A stretch of DNA of 64,000 nucleotides from Streptomyces sp. NRRL F-2580 (GTDB lineage: Bacteria > Actinomycetota > Actinomycetes > Streptomycetales > Streptomycetaceae), in NCBI RefSeq assembly GCF_000720115.1, contig NZ_JOIR01000032.1, positions 1-64,000 of the forward strand. Direction: 5' to 3'. A model generated the notes under the pieces. The model searched no databases and had not been told where the DNA came from. It saw only the letters and a list, made by a program, of their open reading frames with translations. Of the stretch, positions 8,540 through 15,984 are shown piece by piece. The translations under genes were made by a program, and so were the position numbers. Every line of letters begins with the position of its first letter. Positions within the stretch are counted from its first letter, which is position 1.

Positions 8540-8560
8540 TGATTCGCAATGATTCTCGGG
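8540..8560. promoter_or_regulatory. Direct-repeat motif upstream of the DUF6879-XRE operon
   Basis: TGATTCGC, AAT, GATTCTCGGG: all 18 fixed bases match the motif at 6832-6852. It lies 70 nt upstream of the DUF6879 start. The position and repetition suggest autoregulation by the XRE protein (inference). Confidence 0.6.
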
Positions 8561-8618
8561 ACCGGGTGGGGAGACGTAGTCGTTGGCGGCTTTCTACGGC
8601 GTCTCCGATCTTTTGCAT

Positions 8619-8656
8619 ATAGCCCGGTTGGGCTATCTTCGACTAGTCATAACTAG
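8619..8656. promoter_or_regulatory. Two adjacent inverted repeats in a divergent promoter
   Basis: ATAGCCC-ggtt-GGGCTAT (8619-8636) is followed by CTAGT-cata-ACTAG (8643-8656) in an unusually AT-rich stretch. The interval lies between the DUF6879 operon and the small gene at 8742. TAGT/ACTA half-sites are typical of GntR-type operators, but no GntR gene is in the window. Confidence 0.5.
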
Positions 8657-8741
8657 CTTGGTGTGCAGTTGAGTTGAGGCGTTGCGCAGCAGATCGGCAA
8701 GGAACCGTCCCATTGGCTGGTTGACCTCCCAGGAGCGTGCC

Positions 8742-8888
8742 GTGTCCGAGACCAAGACGCAGAAACCGTTTCTGGAACTCCGTGCGGGAGGTTTTCACCT
8801 CGTGATCCAGAAGGCACCCGTGCGGCTGATGAGCACGTTGATCGCTGTCGGATGCTCGGGATTCACCGCGTGGTGGACGACCCGCTGA
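8742..8888 (+). CDS. Small hypothetical protein with a hydrophobic C-terminal segment
   Basis: GTG 8742 is preceded by AGGAG at 7-nt spacing and gives 48 residues. The N-terminus is hydrophilic (SETKTQKPFLELRAGGFHL) and residues about 30-44 are hydrophobic, ending in WWTTR. This looks like a single-pass or amphipathic membrane peptide. I do not recognise the family. It is divergent from the DUF6879 operon beneath two inverted repeats and stops 26 nt before the convergent oxidoreductase gene. Confidence 0.55.
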   Translation: MSETKTQKPFLELRAGGFHLVIQKAPVRLMSTLIAVGCSGFTAWWTTR

Positions 8889-8914
8889 TCGCGCCCCGCC
8901 GTGGCGGGTGCCGG

Positions 8915-9952
8915 TCAGGGTTCCAGGACTACCTTGCCCGTGGTGGCGCGGGTGGCGAGGGCGTGGTGGGCGGCGGCGGCCTTGGCCAGGGGGTAGCGGG
9001 TCAGGGCCGGGCGCAGGCGGCCGGCGGCGGCTTCGGTGAGGGCGCGGGTTTCCAGGACGCGCAGCGGGTCGGGGGCGCCGACCTGCTGGAGCATGGCCGG
9101 GCCGAGGACGCCGCGAGTGGTGATGCCCCGGGCGGTGAGGTCGGCGCGTTCGGCGGCCGTGAGGTCGAGAGGGCCGCCGGACCAGCCGAAGACGAGGTGG
9201 CGGGCGCCGGGGGCGAGCAGGGTGAGGGCCGTGCGGGCGGTTTCGCCGCCGACGGAGTCGAAGAGGACGGTGGCACCGGCGGGGTACCGGGCGCGTACGG
9301 CGTCGGGCCAGGCGGGGTCGCTGTAATCGAGGGCGAGGTGAGCGCCGTTGGCGGCGGCGCGGGCGGTCTTGGCGGGGCCGCCGGCGAGGGCGATCACGGT
9401 GGCGCCGGCGTTCACGGCGTACTGGACGAGCAGGGTGCCGATGCCGCCCGCGGCGGCGGGGACCAGGGCGACTGAGCCCGGGCCGAGGTCGGCGAACTGG
9501 AGGATCCCCAGGGCGGTGCGGCCGGTGCCGACCATGGCGACGGCCTCGGCGGGGTCGAGGCCGGGCGGTACGGGGTGCAGGCGCTCGGCATCGGCGACGG
9601 CGTATTCGGCGTAGCCGCCGGGGGCGAAGCCGAGGTGGACGACGACGGTGCGGCCGAGCCAGGCGGGGTCCGTGCCGGGGCCGAGGGCGTCGACGGTGCC
9701 GGCGACCTCGCGGCCCGGGATGGTGGGGAGTTCGGGCAGGGCCGGCGCGGGGCCGCGTACGCCCTCGCGCAGGGCGGTGTCGAGGAGGTGGACGCCTGCG
9801 GCGGCGACGGCGATGCGGACCTGGCCGCGGGTGGGGACGGGCGCCGGGACGGCTTCGTACGTGAGGTTCTCGGCGGGGCCGAAGGCGTGGAGGCGGATCG
9901 CGTTCATGGTGGGTTCGGTGGGCGTGGTGGGTGTGGTGGGCACGGTGGTCAT
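8915..9952 (-). CDS. Zinc-type alcohol dehydrogenase/quinone oxidoreductase (MDR superfamily)
   Basis: The 345-aa protein is an MDR enzyme of the quinone-reductase branch. It has a GroES-like N-terminal half (IAVAAAGVHLLDTALREG, PGREVAGTVDALG) and a Rossmann half with VPAAAGGIGTLLVQYA (about 151-166) for NADPH. The Cys/His ligands for catalytic zinc are absent. ATG 9952 fits a leaderless transcript, with TTGACC and TAGGCC as possible -35/-10; a Met at codon 16 is an alternative start. The gene is divergent from the pentapeptide-repeat gene. Confidence 0.85.
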   Translation of the reverse strand: MTTVPTTPTTPTEPTMNAIRLHAFGPAENLTYEAVPAPVPTRGQVRIAVAAAGVHLLDTALREGVRGPAPALPELPTIPGREVAGTVDALGPGTDPAWLGRTVVVHLGFAPGGYAEYAVADAERLHPVPPGLDPAEAVAMVGTGRTALGILQFADLGPGSVALVPAAAGGIGTLLVQYAVNAGATVIALAGGPAKTARAAANGAHLALDYSDPAWPDAVRARYPAGATVLFDSVGGETARTALTLLAPGARHLVFGWSGGPLDLTAAERADLTARGITTRGVLGPAMLQQVGAPDPLRVLETRALTEAAAGRLRPALTRYPLAKAAAAHHALATRATTGKVVLEP

Positions 9953-10022
9953 GGGCCTACGTTCGTGCCTGAAGCGTGGTTGAGGTCAAGGGGTTGTCAG
10001 TGGGGTCGGTCACGATGGGGGG

Positions 10023-10697
10023 ATGGTGCGCACAGGGCAGGAGCAGACGGTGAAGGCGGCGCGACGGCCGGAGTTGCGGCTGCCGGAGCTGGTGGCGTGG
10101 GAGGGGGGTGGGCTGGAGCCGGACGGGGACTACGACGGGGTGGAGTTCGCGGACCTGGATCTGGCGGGGCAGGAGGGGATCGGGGCCCGGTTCATGGACT
10201 GCGCGGTGCGGCGCTGCGCGCTGGACGAGGCGGGGCTGGCGAAGGCGCGGTTCCTGGACTCGGTGCTGGAGGGGGTCCGGGGGGTGGGTACGGACCTGTC
10301 CGGGGCCTCGTTGCGGGACGTGGAGCTGGTGGACGCCCGGCTCGGCGGGGTGCAGATGCACGGGGCGGTCCTGGAGCGGGTGGTGGTCCGCGGGGGGAAG
10401 ATCGACTACCTCAACCTGCGGAAGGCGCGGCTCAAGGACGTGGTCTTCGAGGGGTGCGTGCTGGTGGAGCCGGACTTCGCGGGGGCGGTGCTGGAGCGGG
10501 TGGAGTTCCGGGACTGCGCGCTGCGCGGGGTGGACTTCAGTGGCGTCCGGCTGCAGGACGTGGACCTGCGGGAGGCCACGGAGCTGGGGATCGCGCGGGG
10601 CGTGGACGCCTTGGCCGGGGCCGTGATCAGCCCGGCGCAGCTGTTCGACCTGGCTCCGGCGCTTGCTTCCCAGCTGGGGGTGCGGGTGCTGGGGTGA
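10023..10697 (+). CDS. Pentapeptide repeat-containing protein
   Basis: The 224-aa protein contains repeated A(D/N)LXX-type pentapeptides: AKARFLDSVLEGV, GTDLSGASLRDVELVDARL, RKARLKDVVFEGCVL and VEFRDCALRGVDFSGVRL. These form the right-handed quadrilateral beta-helix of MfpA/Qnr-like and uncharacterised proteins. Whether it protects DNA gyrase is unknown. ATG 10023 is divergent from the oxidoreductase, 70 nt apart. Downstream is an array of Streptomyces intergenic repeats. Confidence 0.85.
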   Translation: MVRTGQEQTVKAARRPELRLPELVAWEGGGLEPDGDYDGVEFADLDLAGQEGIGARFMDCAVRRCALDEAGLAKARFLDSVLEGVRGVGTDLSGASLRDVELVDARLGGVQMHGAVLERVVVRGGKIDYLNLRKARLKDVVFEGCVLVEPDFAGAVLERVEFRDCALRGVDFSGVRLQDVDLREATELGIARGVDALAGAVISPAQLFDLAPALASQLGVRVLG

Positions 10698-11045
10698 CCC
10701 CGGCCGGATCGGTTGGATGCCGGGCGCGGCGCCGCTGCGGGGGCGCTGCCCCCGTGCCCCCGCGCCTCAAACGCCGGCGGGGCTGAAAGGGCCTGGGGCG
10801 CAGCCCCGGACCCCGCGCCTCAAATGCCGGCGGGGCCGAAAGGGCCTGGGGCGCCTGCCCCCGTGCCCCCGCGCCTCAAACGGGGCGGGGCTGAAAGGGC
10901 CTGGGGCGCTGCCCCCGTGGCCCCGCGCCTCAAACGCCGGCGGGGGCTGAAAGCGCCTGGGGCGCTGCCCCGTGCCCCCGCGCCTCAAACGCCGGCCGGG
11001 GCTGGAGGGGGCCCGCCGGGGCGGAGTGGGGCAGGGTGGAGCGGG
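10698..11045. repeat. Local tandem array of five GCCTCAAACGCCGGCGGGGC-type REP elements
   Basis: No gene is visible in this 348-bp gap. Five copies of a 25-bp element, CGCGCCTCAA followed by ACGCCGGCGGGGCTG, begin at 10761, 10814, 10870, 10924 and 10979, so the period is 53-56 bp. The spacers also repeat (AAAGGGCCTGGGGCG, CTGCCCCCGTG). Single copies of the same element occur elsewhere in the window. Each copy can fold into a GC hairpin, so the array may act as a terminator between convergent genes. Confidence 0.85.
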
Positions 11046-11549
11046 TCAGGCCGGGACGCGGGGGAACTTGGCCTGGAGGGTCCAGATGACGGGGTTGTCG
11101 GCGAGGCCGTCGTGCATGTCGATGAGGTCAGCGACCAGGTCGTGCAGGAAGTCGCGGGCCTCGCGGCGCAGCAGCCGGTGGCTGAAGGTCAGCGGGGCTT
11201 CCTCGGCCGGCATCCAGTCGGCCTCCACGTCGACCCAGCCGAAGCGGCGCTCGAAGAGCATCCGGTCCGTGGACTCGGTGAAGTCGAGTTCGGCGTGCTG
11301 GCGGTTGGCCGAGCGGTTGCCGCGGGGGTCCTGGTCGAGCTGTTCGACGATGTCGCACAGCGCCCAGGCGAAGTCCAGTACGGGCACCCATCCCCAGGCT
11401 GTGGACACTTCCCGGTCCGCGTTGGTGTCCGCGAGGTAGACGTCCCCGCAGAACAGGTCGTGGCGCAGGGAGTGGACGTCCGCCGAGCGGTAGTCGGTCT
11501 GCGGGGGGTCGGGGAAGCGCCGGGAGAGGGAGTAGCCGATGTCGAGCAC
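11046..11549 (-). CDS. Conserved hypothetical protein, about 167 aa
   Basis: The frame runs from GTG 11549, the only in-frame start after an upstream stop. It encodes an acidic, Trp-rich soluble protein with segments such as DVHSLRHDLFCGDVYLAD and PVLDFAWALCDIVEQL. It resembles an uncharacterised Streptomyces family, but I assign no function. It lies downstream of the response-regulator gene on the same strand with a 45-nt gap, so it may be co-transcribed. No clear Shine-Dalgarno is present, which makes the start less certain. Confidence 0.7.
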   Translation of the reverse strand: MLDIGYSLSRRFPDPPQTDYRSADVHSLRHDLFCGDVYLADTNADREVSTAWGWVPVLDFAWALCDIVEQLDQDPRGNRSANRQHAELDFTESTDRMLFERRFGWVDVEADWMPAEEAPLTFSHRLLRREARDFLHDLVADLIDMHDGLADNPVIWTLQAKFPRVPA

Positions 11550-11594
11550 GTACCCGATGGTGTCACGTGCGGCCGGGGCCGCTCACCTCCGATG

Positions 11595-12215
11595 TCAGGG
11601 CAGCAGGCGCTGTTCCTTGGCCACCGAGACCGCGCCCGCGCGGGTGTCGACGCCGAGTTTGTCGTAGATGCGGCCCAGGTGGGTCTTGACCGTGGCTTCG
11701 CTGATGAACAGGGCGCGGGCGATGTCGCGGTTGCCGAGGCCGCGGGCCAGCTGGCCGAGGATGTCCAGTTCGCGGTCGGTCAGGGTGGGGCGGGTGCCGC
11801 GCATGTGGGCCATGACACGGCTGGCGACGGGCGCGGAGAGGGTGGTGCGGCCCTGGGCGGCCGAGTGGATGGCGGCGAAGAGTTCCTCCGGGCGTTCGGC
11901 CTTGAGGAGGTAGCCGGTGGCGCCCGCGCCGATCGCCCGGGTGATGTCGGCGTCCGTGTCGTACGTGGTGAGGACGAGGACGTGCGGGGGGTTGGGGGCG
12001 GCGGTGATGCGGCGGGTGGCCTCCACCCCGTCGATGCCCTCGCCGAGCTGGAGGTCCATGAGGACCACGTCGGGGCGGAGCTTCGCGGCCAGGGCGACGG
12101 CCTCCTCGCCGCTGCCCGCCTCGCCGAGTACCTCGATGTCCGGCTCGCTGCCGAGGAGGGCGAGGAGGCCGGCGCGGACCACCACGTGGTCGTCGCAGAG
12201 CAGGATCGTCGTCAT
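11595..12215 (-). CDS. senR: NarL/LuxR-family response regulator (SenR-like)
   Basis: The 206-aa protein has an N-terminal receiver domain with acidic pocket CDDH (7-10), phospho-acceptor Asp54 in VLMDLQLGEG and Lys in YLLKAERP. The C-terminal LuxR-type HTH reads LTDRELDILGQLARGLGNRD and SEATVKTHLGRIYDKLG. The start overlaps the kinase stop (ATGA). Gene order kinase, regulator and divergent HbpS-like gene matches the SenS-SenR/HbpS heme-sensing system of Streptomyces. The symbol is inferred from context. Confidence 0.85.
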   Translation of the reverse strand: MTTILLCDDHVVVRAGLLALLGSEPDIEVLGEAGSGEEAVALAAKLRPDVVLMDLQLGEGIDGVEATRRITAAPNPPHVLVLTTYDTDADITRAIGAGATGYLLKAERPEELFAAIHSAAQGRTTLSAPVASRVMAHMRGTRPTLTDRELDILGQLARGLGNRDIARALFISEATVKTHLGRIYDKLGVDTRAGAVSVAKEQRLLP

Positions 12216-13477
12216 GGGGCCGGCTCCAGGGGGATGGCCGCGGAGAGGACGGTGCCCTCGCCCGGCGCGGATTCGATCGTGAGGGTGCCGCCGAGCTGGC
12301 GGACGCGGGCCCGCATCGCGGGGAGGCCGTGGCCGCGCTCGGCGGCGTCGGTCCGGGGCTCGGCGAATCCGTGGCCGTCGTCGGCGATGTCCAGGACCAC
12401 TTGGTCCCCGAGGAAGCTGAGCGTGAGTGCGGCCGTACGGGCGCCGGAGTGCTCGCGGACGTTGGCCAGCGCGCCCTGGGCTATGCGCAGCAGGGCGGAC
12501 TGGACGCGGTCCGGGAGCGGGGCGGGGGTGCCTTCGAGGTGGAAGCGGACCTCGATGTCCGGGCCGGCGTCCAGGGCGCGCAGCGCCTCGGCGAGGCCGG
12601 CGCCGTCGGCGAGCTCGGACGGGGCCAGGTCGTGGACGAGCCGGCGGGCCTCGGCGAGTCCGTGCGCGGCGATGCCGGTGGCGGTACGGACGTGCGCGCG
12701 GGCGGTGGCCGGGTCGGTGTCCCAGGTGCGGTCGGCGGCCTGGAGCAGCATCTGCTGGCTGGACAGGTTCTGGGCGAGGGCGTCGTGGATCTCCATGGAC
12801 AGCCGCTGCCGTTCGGCGAGGGTGCCTTCGCGGCGCTCGGTGGCGGCCAGTTCCCGGCGGGTGCGGATCAGGTCGTCGATCAGTGCCCGCTGGGCCTGGG
12901 CCTGGCGTTCCATATGGACGAAGACAGCGGTGGCGAGGGCGGCGACCGCGGGCGGGGCCAGGAGCAGGTTGGGGTCGAAGGACTTGGACAGCTTCAGCTG
13001 GGCGATCACCACGAAGCCGGTGAGGAGGGCGACCAGGACGACGGCGGCGCGGGGCGGGAGGGTGCGCAGGGCGGTGAAGAAGAGCGGTACGGCGCACCAG
13101 GCGAAGCTCGGCGCGAGGACGACCAGGACCACCCAGGTGGTGACGACCAGGCCGAGCCAGAGGAGCCGGCGGGCGGTGGGGGCGAGTGCCTGGGCGGCGC
13201 CTGTGCGGGGGGCGGTGCCTGTGCCTGTGCGGAGGGCGGGGCCGGTGCCGGTGCCGGTGCCGGTGCCGAGGGCGGGGCCGAGGACGTAGAGCAGGGCCAG
13301 GGTGATGCTGAGAACGACGATCCACGGGGTGCGGGGGTCGCCGGGGTGGCGCAGGAGGAAGCGGACCAGGGAGGCGCCAAGGAGGAGGAAGAAGGCGGTG
13401 TGCGCGACGGTCGCCAGCGTGCGGGTGTCGTCGCGCGGCGGGGCGGGGGGCACTGGTTGCTCCTCGGGTCGGGGCAT
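12212..13477 (-). CDS. senS: Membrane sensor histidine kinase (SenS-like)
   Basis: The 421-aa protein has an N-terminal membrane region of about five helices, among them TVAHTAFFLLLGASLVRFLL, WIVVLSITLALLYVLG, LLWLGLVVTTWVVLVVLAPS and VVLVALLTGFVVIAQL. The HisKA_3 dimerisation motif has the phospho-acceptor His231 in MEIHDALAQN, and a HATPase domain has IADDGHGF and GHGLPAMRAR. A low-complexity Gly-Thr repeat (GTGTGTGTGPALRTGTGT) sits between helices 2 and 3. ATG 13477 is chosen because the upstream frame runs into repeat DNA. It should phosphorylate the coupled LuxR regulator, and an HbpS-like protein is probably its extracytoplasmic partner. Confidence 0.87.
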   Translation of the reverse strand: MPRPEEQPVPPAPPRDDTRTLATVAHTAFFLLLGASLVRFLLRHPGDPRTPWIVVLSITLALLYVLGPALGTGTGTGTGPALRTGTGTAPRTGAAQALAPTARRLLWLGLVVTTWVVLVVLAPSFAWCAVPLFFTALRTLPPRAAVVLVALLTGFVVIAQLKLSKSFDPNLLLAPPAVAALATAVFVHMERQAQAQRALIDDLIRTRRELAATERREGTLAERQRLSMEIHDALAQNLSSQQMLLQAADRTWDTDPATARAHVRTATGIAAHGLAEARRLVHDLAPSELADGAGLAEALRALDAGPDIEVRFHLEGTPAPLPDRVQSALLRIAQGALANVREHSGARTAALTLSFLGDQVVLDIADDGHGFAEPRTDAAERGHGLPAMRARVRQLGGTLTIESAPGEGTVLSAAIPLEPAP

Positions 13478-13746
13478 GGGTCCATTGTCGGCCGTGGGGC
13501 GGGGTGTGGGCGGTGCGGCGGCGTTGCCGGGGACGCTGCCCCCGAGCCCCCGCGCCTCAATCGCCGGCGGGGCTGAGAGAGCGGGGCTCCGCCCCGGACC
13601 CCGCGCCTCAAACGCCGGCGGGGCTGGAGTGGTGCGGCGGGGCTGGAGTGGTGCGATGGGGCTGGAGTGGTGCGGCGGGGCTGGAGTTGTGTGGCGAGGG
13701 GGAAGAACAGGAAATACCGCGCCGGAGGCGGGCCGCATCGACCGAT
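13478..13746. repeat. REP copies and a GGGGCTGGAGTGGTGCG tandem array between senS and hbpS
   Basis: The senS-hbpS gap is 444 bp without a gene. It contains two REP copies (13551-13575 and 13602-13626). A short tandem array follows at about 13621-13696, in which GGGGCTGGAGTGGTGCG or close variants recur four times with a 17-18 bp period. Such repeats are slippage-prone. The divergent promoters lie to the right of this block. Confidence 0.75.
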
Positions 13747-13768
13747 CGGTTGACCCTCGGGTCAACCG
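13747..13768. promoter_or_regulatory. Perfect 22-bp palindrome upstream of hbpS
   Basis: CGGTTGACCC-TC-GGGTCAACCG is a perfect 10-2-10 inverted repeat, 154 bp upstream of hbpS and 270 bp upstream of senS. It is well placed to be the operator for SenR or another dimeric regulator in this divergent promoter. The assignment to SenR is inference. Confidence 0.65.
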
Positions 13769-13921
13769 GTGCGGTGGGCGGGGGGAGCCGGTACGGGGAC
13801 GGGGTGGCGGGGAGTTCGGGGACAGGCTTGGAGCAGTGAAGGAGCTGGTCCGACCGGCCCGGACCGAACCGATGCCGTCACCCCGTCACCCGTCCCCGTG
13901 TCACCGTTCTCAGGAGCAGAG

Positions 13922-14491
13922 ATGAACACCCGCACCCGCGTTCTCACCGGTACCGCCCTCGCCGCCGCCCTGGGCGCCGGTGCCTTCGGAGCCGTGAGCG
14001 CCAGCGCCACCCCTGCCGACGACGCCGCCCCGGCCGCCGCCGCCGTCGCCGTCGCCGGCAAGAAGGACGGGCCGAGCGACAAGAACTTCACCACGACGAC
14101 GCACCTCACCGTCGACGCCGCCACCCGCGCCGCCCAGGCCGCGCTGCAGGCCGCGCAGGCCGAGAACCAGAAGGTGACGGTCGCGGTGGTGGACCGCAAC
14201 GGCAACACCATCGTCACCCTGCGCGGCGACGGGGCCGGCCCGCAGTCCTACGAGTCGGCGCAGCGCAAGGCCTTCACCGCCGTGTCCTGGAACGCCCCGA
14301 CCTCGGTGCTCGTGGGCCGCCTCGCCCAGGCCCCGAACCTGAAGGACATCCCCGGCACCCTCTTCCTCGGCGGCGGCACCCCGGTGCAGGCGAACGGCGC
14401 GCCCGTCGCGGGCATCGGTGTGGCCGGCGCCCCGAGCGGCGACCTGGACGAGAAGTTCGCCAAGGCCGGTGTCGACGCCCTGGGCAAGTAG
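13922..14491 (+). CDS. hbpS: Secreted heme-binding protein, HbpS/GlcG family
   Basis: The 189-aa protein has a Sec/Tat-like signal (RTRVLTGTALAAALGAGAFG, cleavage near SASA). A GlcG/HbpS domain follows, with NFTTTTHLTVDAATRAAQAAL, VVDRNGNTIVTLRGDGAGPQ, ESAQRKAFTA and GGTPVQANGAPVAGIGVAG. HbpS of Streptomyces binds heme outside the cell and modulates the kinase SenS in response to redox stress. Its position divergent from a SenS/SenR-like pair supports that role here. AGGAG precedes ATG 13922 at 6-nt spacing. Confidence 0.88.
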   Translation: MNTRTRVLTGTALAAALGAGAFGAVSASATPADDAAPAAAAVAVAGKKDGPSDKNFTTTTHLTVDAATRAAQAALQAAQAENQKVTVAVVDRNGNTIVTLRGDGAGPQSYESAQRKAFTAVSWNAPTSVLVGRLAQAPNLKDIPGTLFLGGGTPVQANGAPVAGIGVAGAPSGDLDEKFAKAGVDALGK

Positions 14492-14523
14492 CCCGCACGG
14501 ACAGCCCGCCTAGGATCGAGTGC

Positions 14524-15972
14524 GTGGAACACCGCGCACTCCTCCGCCTCGCCGTCCCTGCCGTCGCCTCCCTCCTCGCCCTCACCACGGCGTGTACGGG
14601 AGGCACGGTGCAGGGGCGGCCGGGCGCGTCGGGCCTGCGCGACCCGTACTTCCCCAAGGCCGGCAACGGCGGCTACCAGGTCGACCACTACGCGCTGGAC
14701 TTGGACTACGACCCCGCCGACGGGGAGCTGCACGGTACGGCCGTGATCACCGCCCGCGCCGAGCAGGGGCTCAGCTCCTTCAACCTCGATCTCAGTGGTC
14801 TGAAGGTCGAGGGCGTGACCGTGCAGGGCGTCGGGGCCCGGTACAACCGGACCGGCAACGAGCTGACCGTGCGCCCGGCCGAGGACCTGAAGAAGGGCGA
14901 GGTCTTCCGTACGGAGGTCGAGTACGGCGGCAAGCCGAAGACCCTCACGGACGCGGACGGCGCCAAGGAGGGGTGGATCACCACCGAGGACGTCGGGGGC
15001 GCGCCCGCCGGCGCGGCGACGCGGGCCGGTGCGGTCGGCGTCGGTGAGCCGGTCGGGTCGATGACCTGGTTCCCGGGCAACCACCACCCCAGTGACAAGG
15101 CCACCTACGACATCACGCTCACCGTCCCGCGCGGCTACGAGGCCGTGTCCAACGGGGAGCTGCGCTCCCGCACCGAAGGTACGGACGGGCGGACCGAGTT
15201 CGCGTGGCACAGCCCGGAGCCGATGGCGAGCTACCTGGCCACCGCCGTCGTCGGCCCGTACAAGGTGACGACGGGGCGGACGCCGTCGGGGACCCGGCTC
15301 TACACCGCGGTGGCGCCCGGCGAGGCGGCCGCGAGCAGAGGTCCGCTCGCGCGGCTGCCGGAGATGGTGGAATGGGGCAGCGGCCGGTTCGGCCCGTACC
15401 CCTTCGGCACGGCGGGCGCGGTCGTGCTGCCGGCCGGCACCCTCGGGTACGCGCTGGAGACCCAGACGAAGCCCGTCTTCTCCGGTCCGCCCGAGAGCGA
15501 GGAGCTCGTCCTGCACGAGCTCGCCCACCAGTGGTTCGGCAACTCGGTGTCGCCGAAGTCCTGGAAGGACATGTGGCTCAACGAGGGCTTCGCGACCTAC
15601 GCCGAGTGGCTGTGGGCCGAGGAGCACGGCGGGCCCACCGCCCAGCGGCACTTCGAGGCGTTCCTGGCCGGTGACACGTCCGTCGACGAGGAGGCCGCCT
15701 CCGACTGGGACGCCTTCCCGCCGGCCTCCCCGCCCGGGCCCGATCACATCTCGGACGAGCCCGTGTACTACCGCGGTGCGATGGTCCTGCACCGGATCCG
15801 CCAGGAGGTGGGCGACGAGAAGTTCTTCGCCCTGGTGCGCGGCTGGGCGGCGGACCACCGTCACGGGAACGCGAGTACGGCCGACTTCACGGCCTACGCG
15901 GAAGAGAAGACGGGGCACGACCTGAAGAAGGTCTGGGACGTCTGGCTGTACGGCGAGGGCCGGCCCAGGTAA
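14524..15972 (+). CDS. M1-family zinc aminopeptidase, probable lipoprotein
   Basis: The 482-aa protein has catalytic motif HELAHQWFG (His331, Glu332, His335), third ligand Glu354 in WLNEGFATYAEW, and the GTLGYALETQTK segment that stands in for the GAMEN exopeptidase motif. The N-terminus has a hydrophobic stretch followed by TTAC, a weak lipobox, so it is probably anchored outside the membrane. It is shorter than full M1 aminopeptidases (about 850 aa) and lacks the C-terminal HEAT-like domain. GTG 14524 follows a TAGGAT -10-like element and looks leaderless. Confidence 0.9.
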   Translation: MEHRALLRLAVPAVASLLALTTACTGGTVQGRPGASGLRDPYFPKAGNGGYQVDHYALDLDYDPADGELHGTAVITARAEQGLSSFNLDLSGLKVEGVTVQGVGARYNRTGNELTVRPAEDLKKGEVFRTEVEYGGKPKTLTDADGAKEGWITTEDVGGAPAGAATRAGAVGVGEPVGSMTWFPGNHHPSDKATYDITLTVPRGYEAVSNGELRSRTEGTDGRTEFAWHSPEPMASYLATAVVGPYKVTTGRTPSGTRLYTAVAPGEAAASRGPLARLPEMVEWGSGRFGPYPFGTAGAVVLPAGTLGYALETQTKPVFSGPPESEELVLHELAHQWFGNSVSPKSWKDMWLNEGFATYAEWLWAEEHGGPTAQRHFEAFLAGDTSVDEEAASDWDAFPPASPPGPDHISDEPVYYRGAMVLHRIRQEVGDEKFFALVRGWAADHRHGNASTADFTAYAEEKTGHDLKKVWDVWLYGEGRPR

Positions 15973-15984
15973 CCGGCCCGTCGG

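Noticed and set aside
10740..11010. Regularly spaced repeats considered as a CRISPR array
   Set aside because: Period of 53-56 bp with similar, non-unique spacers, no cas genes, and the same element found singly elsewhere. It is a REP array.
10713..13289. Very long plus-strand open frame of about 858 codons across senR, senS and the repeat array
   Set aside because: It is antisense to two well-supported genes and translates REP repeats at its start. High GC leaves long shadow frames.
12329..13576. 415-codon plus-strand frame over senS
   Set aside because: Antisense shadow of a kinase with intact H-box and ATPase motifs; the sequence is a low-complexity Gly/Gln/Glu mix.
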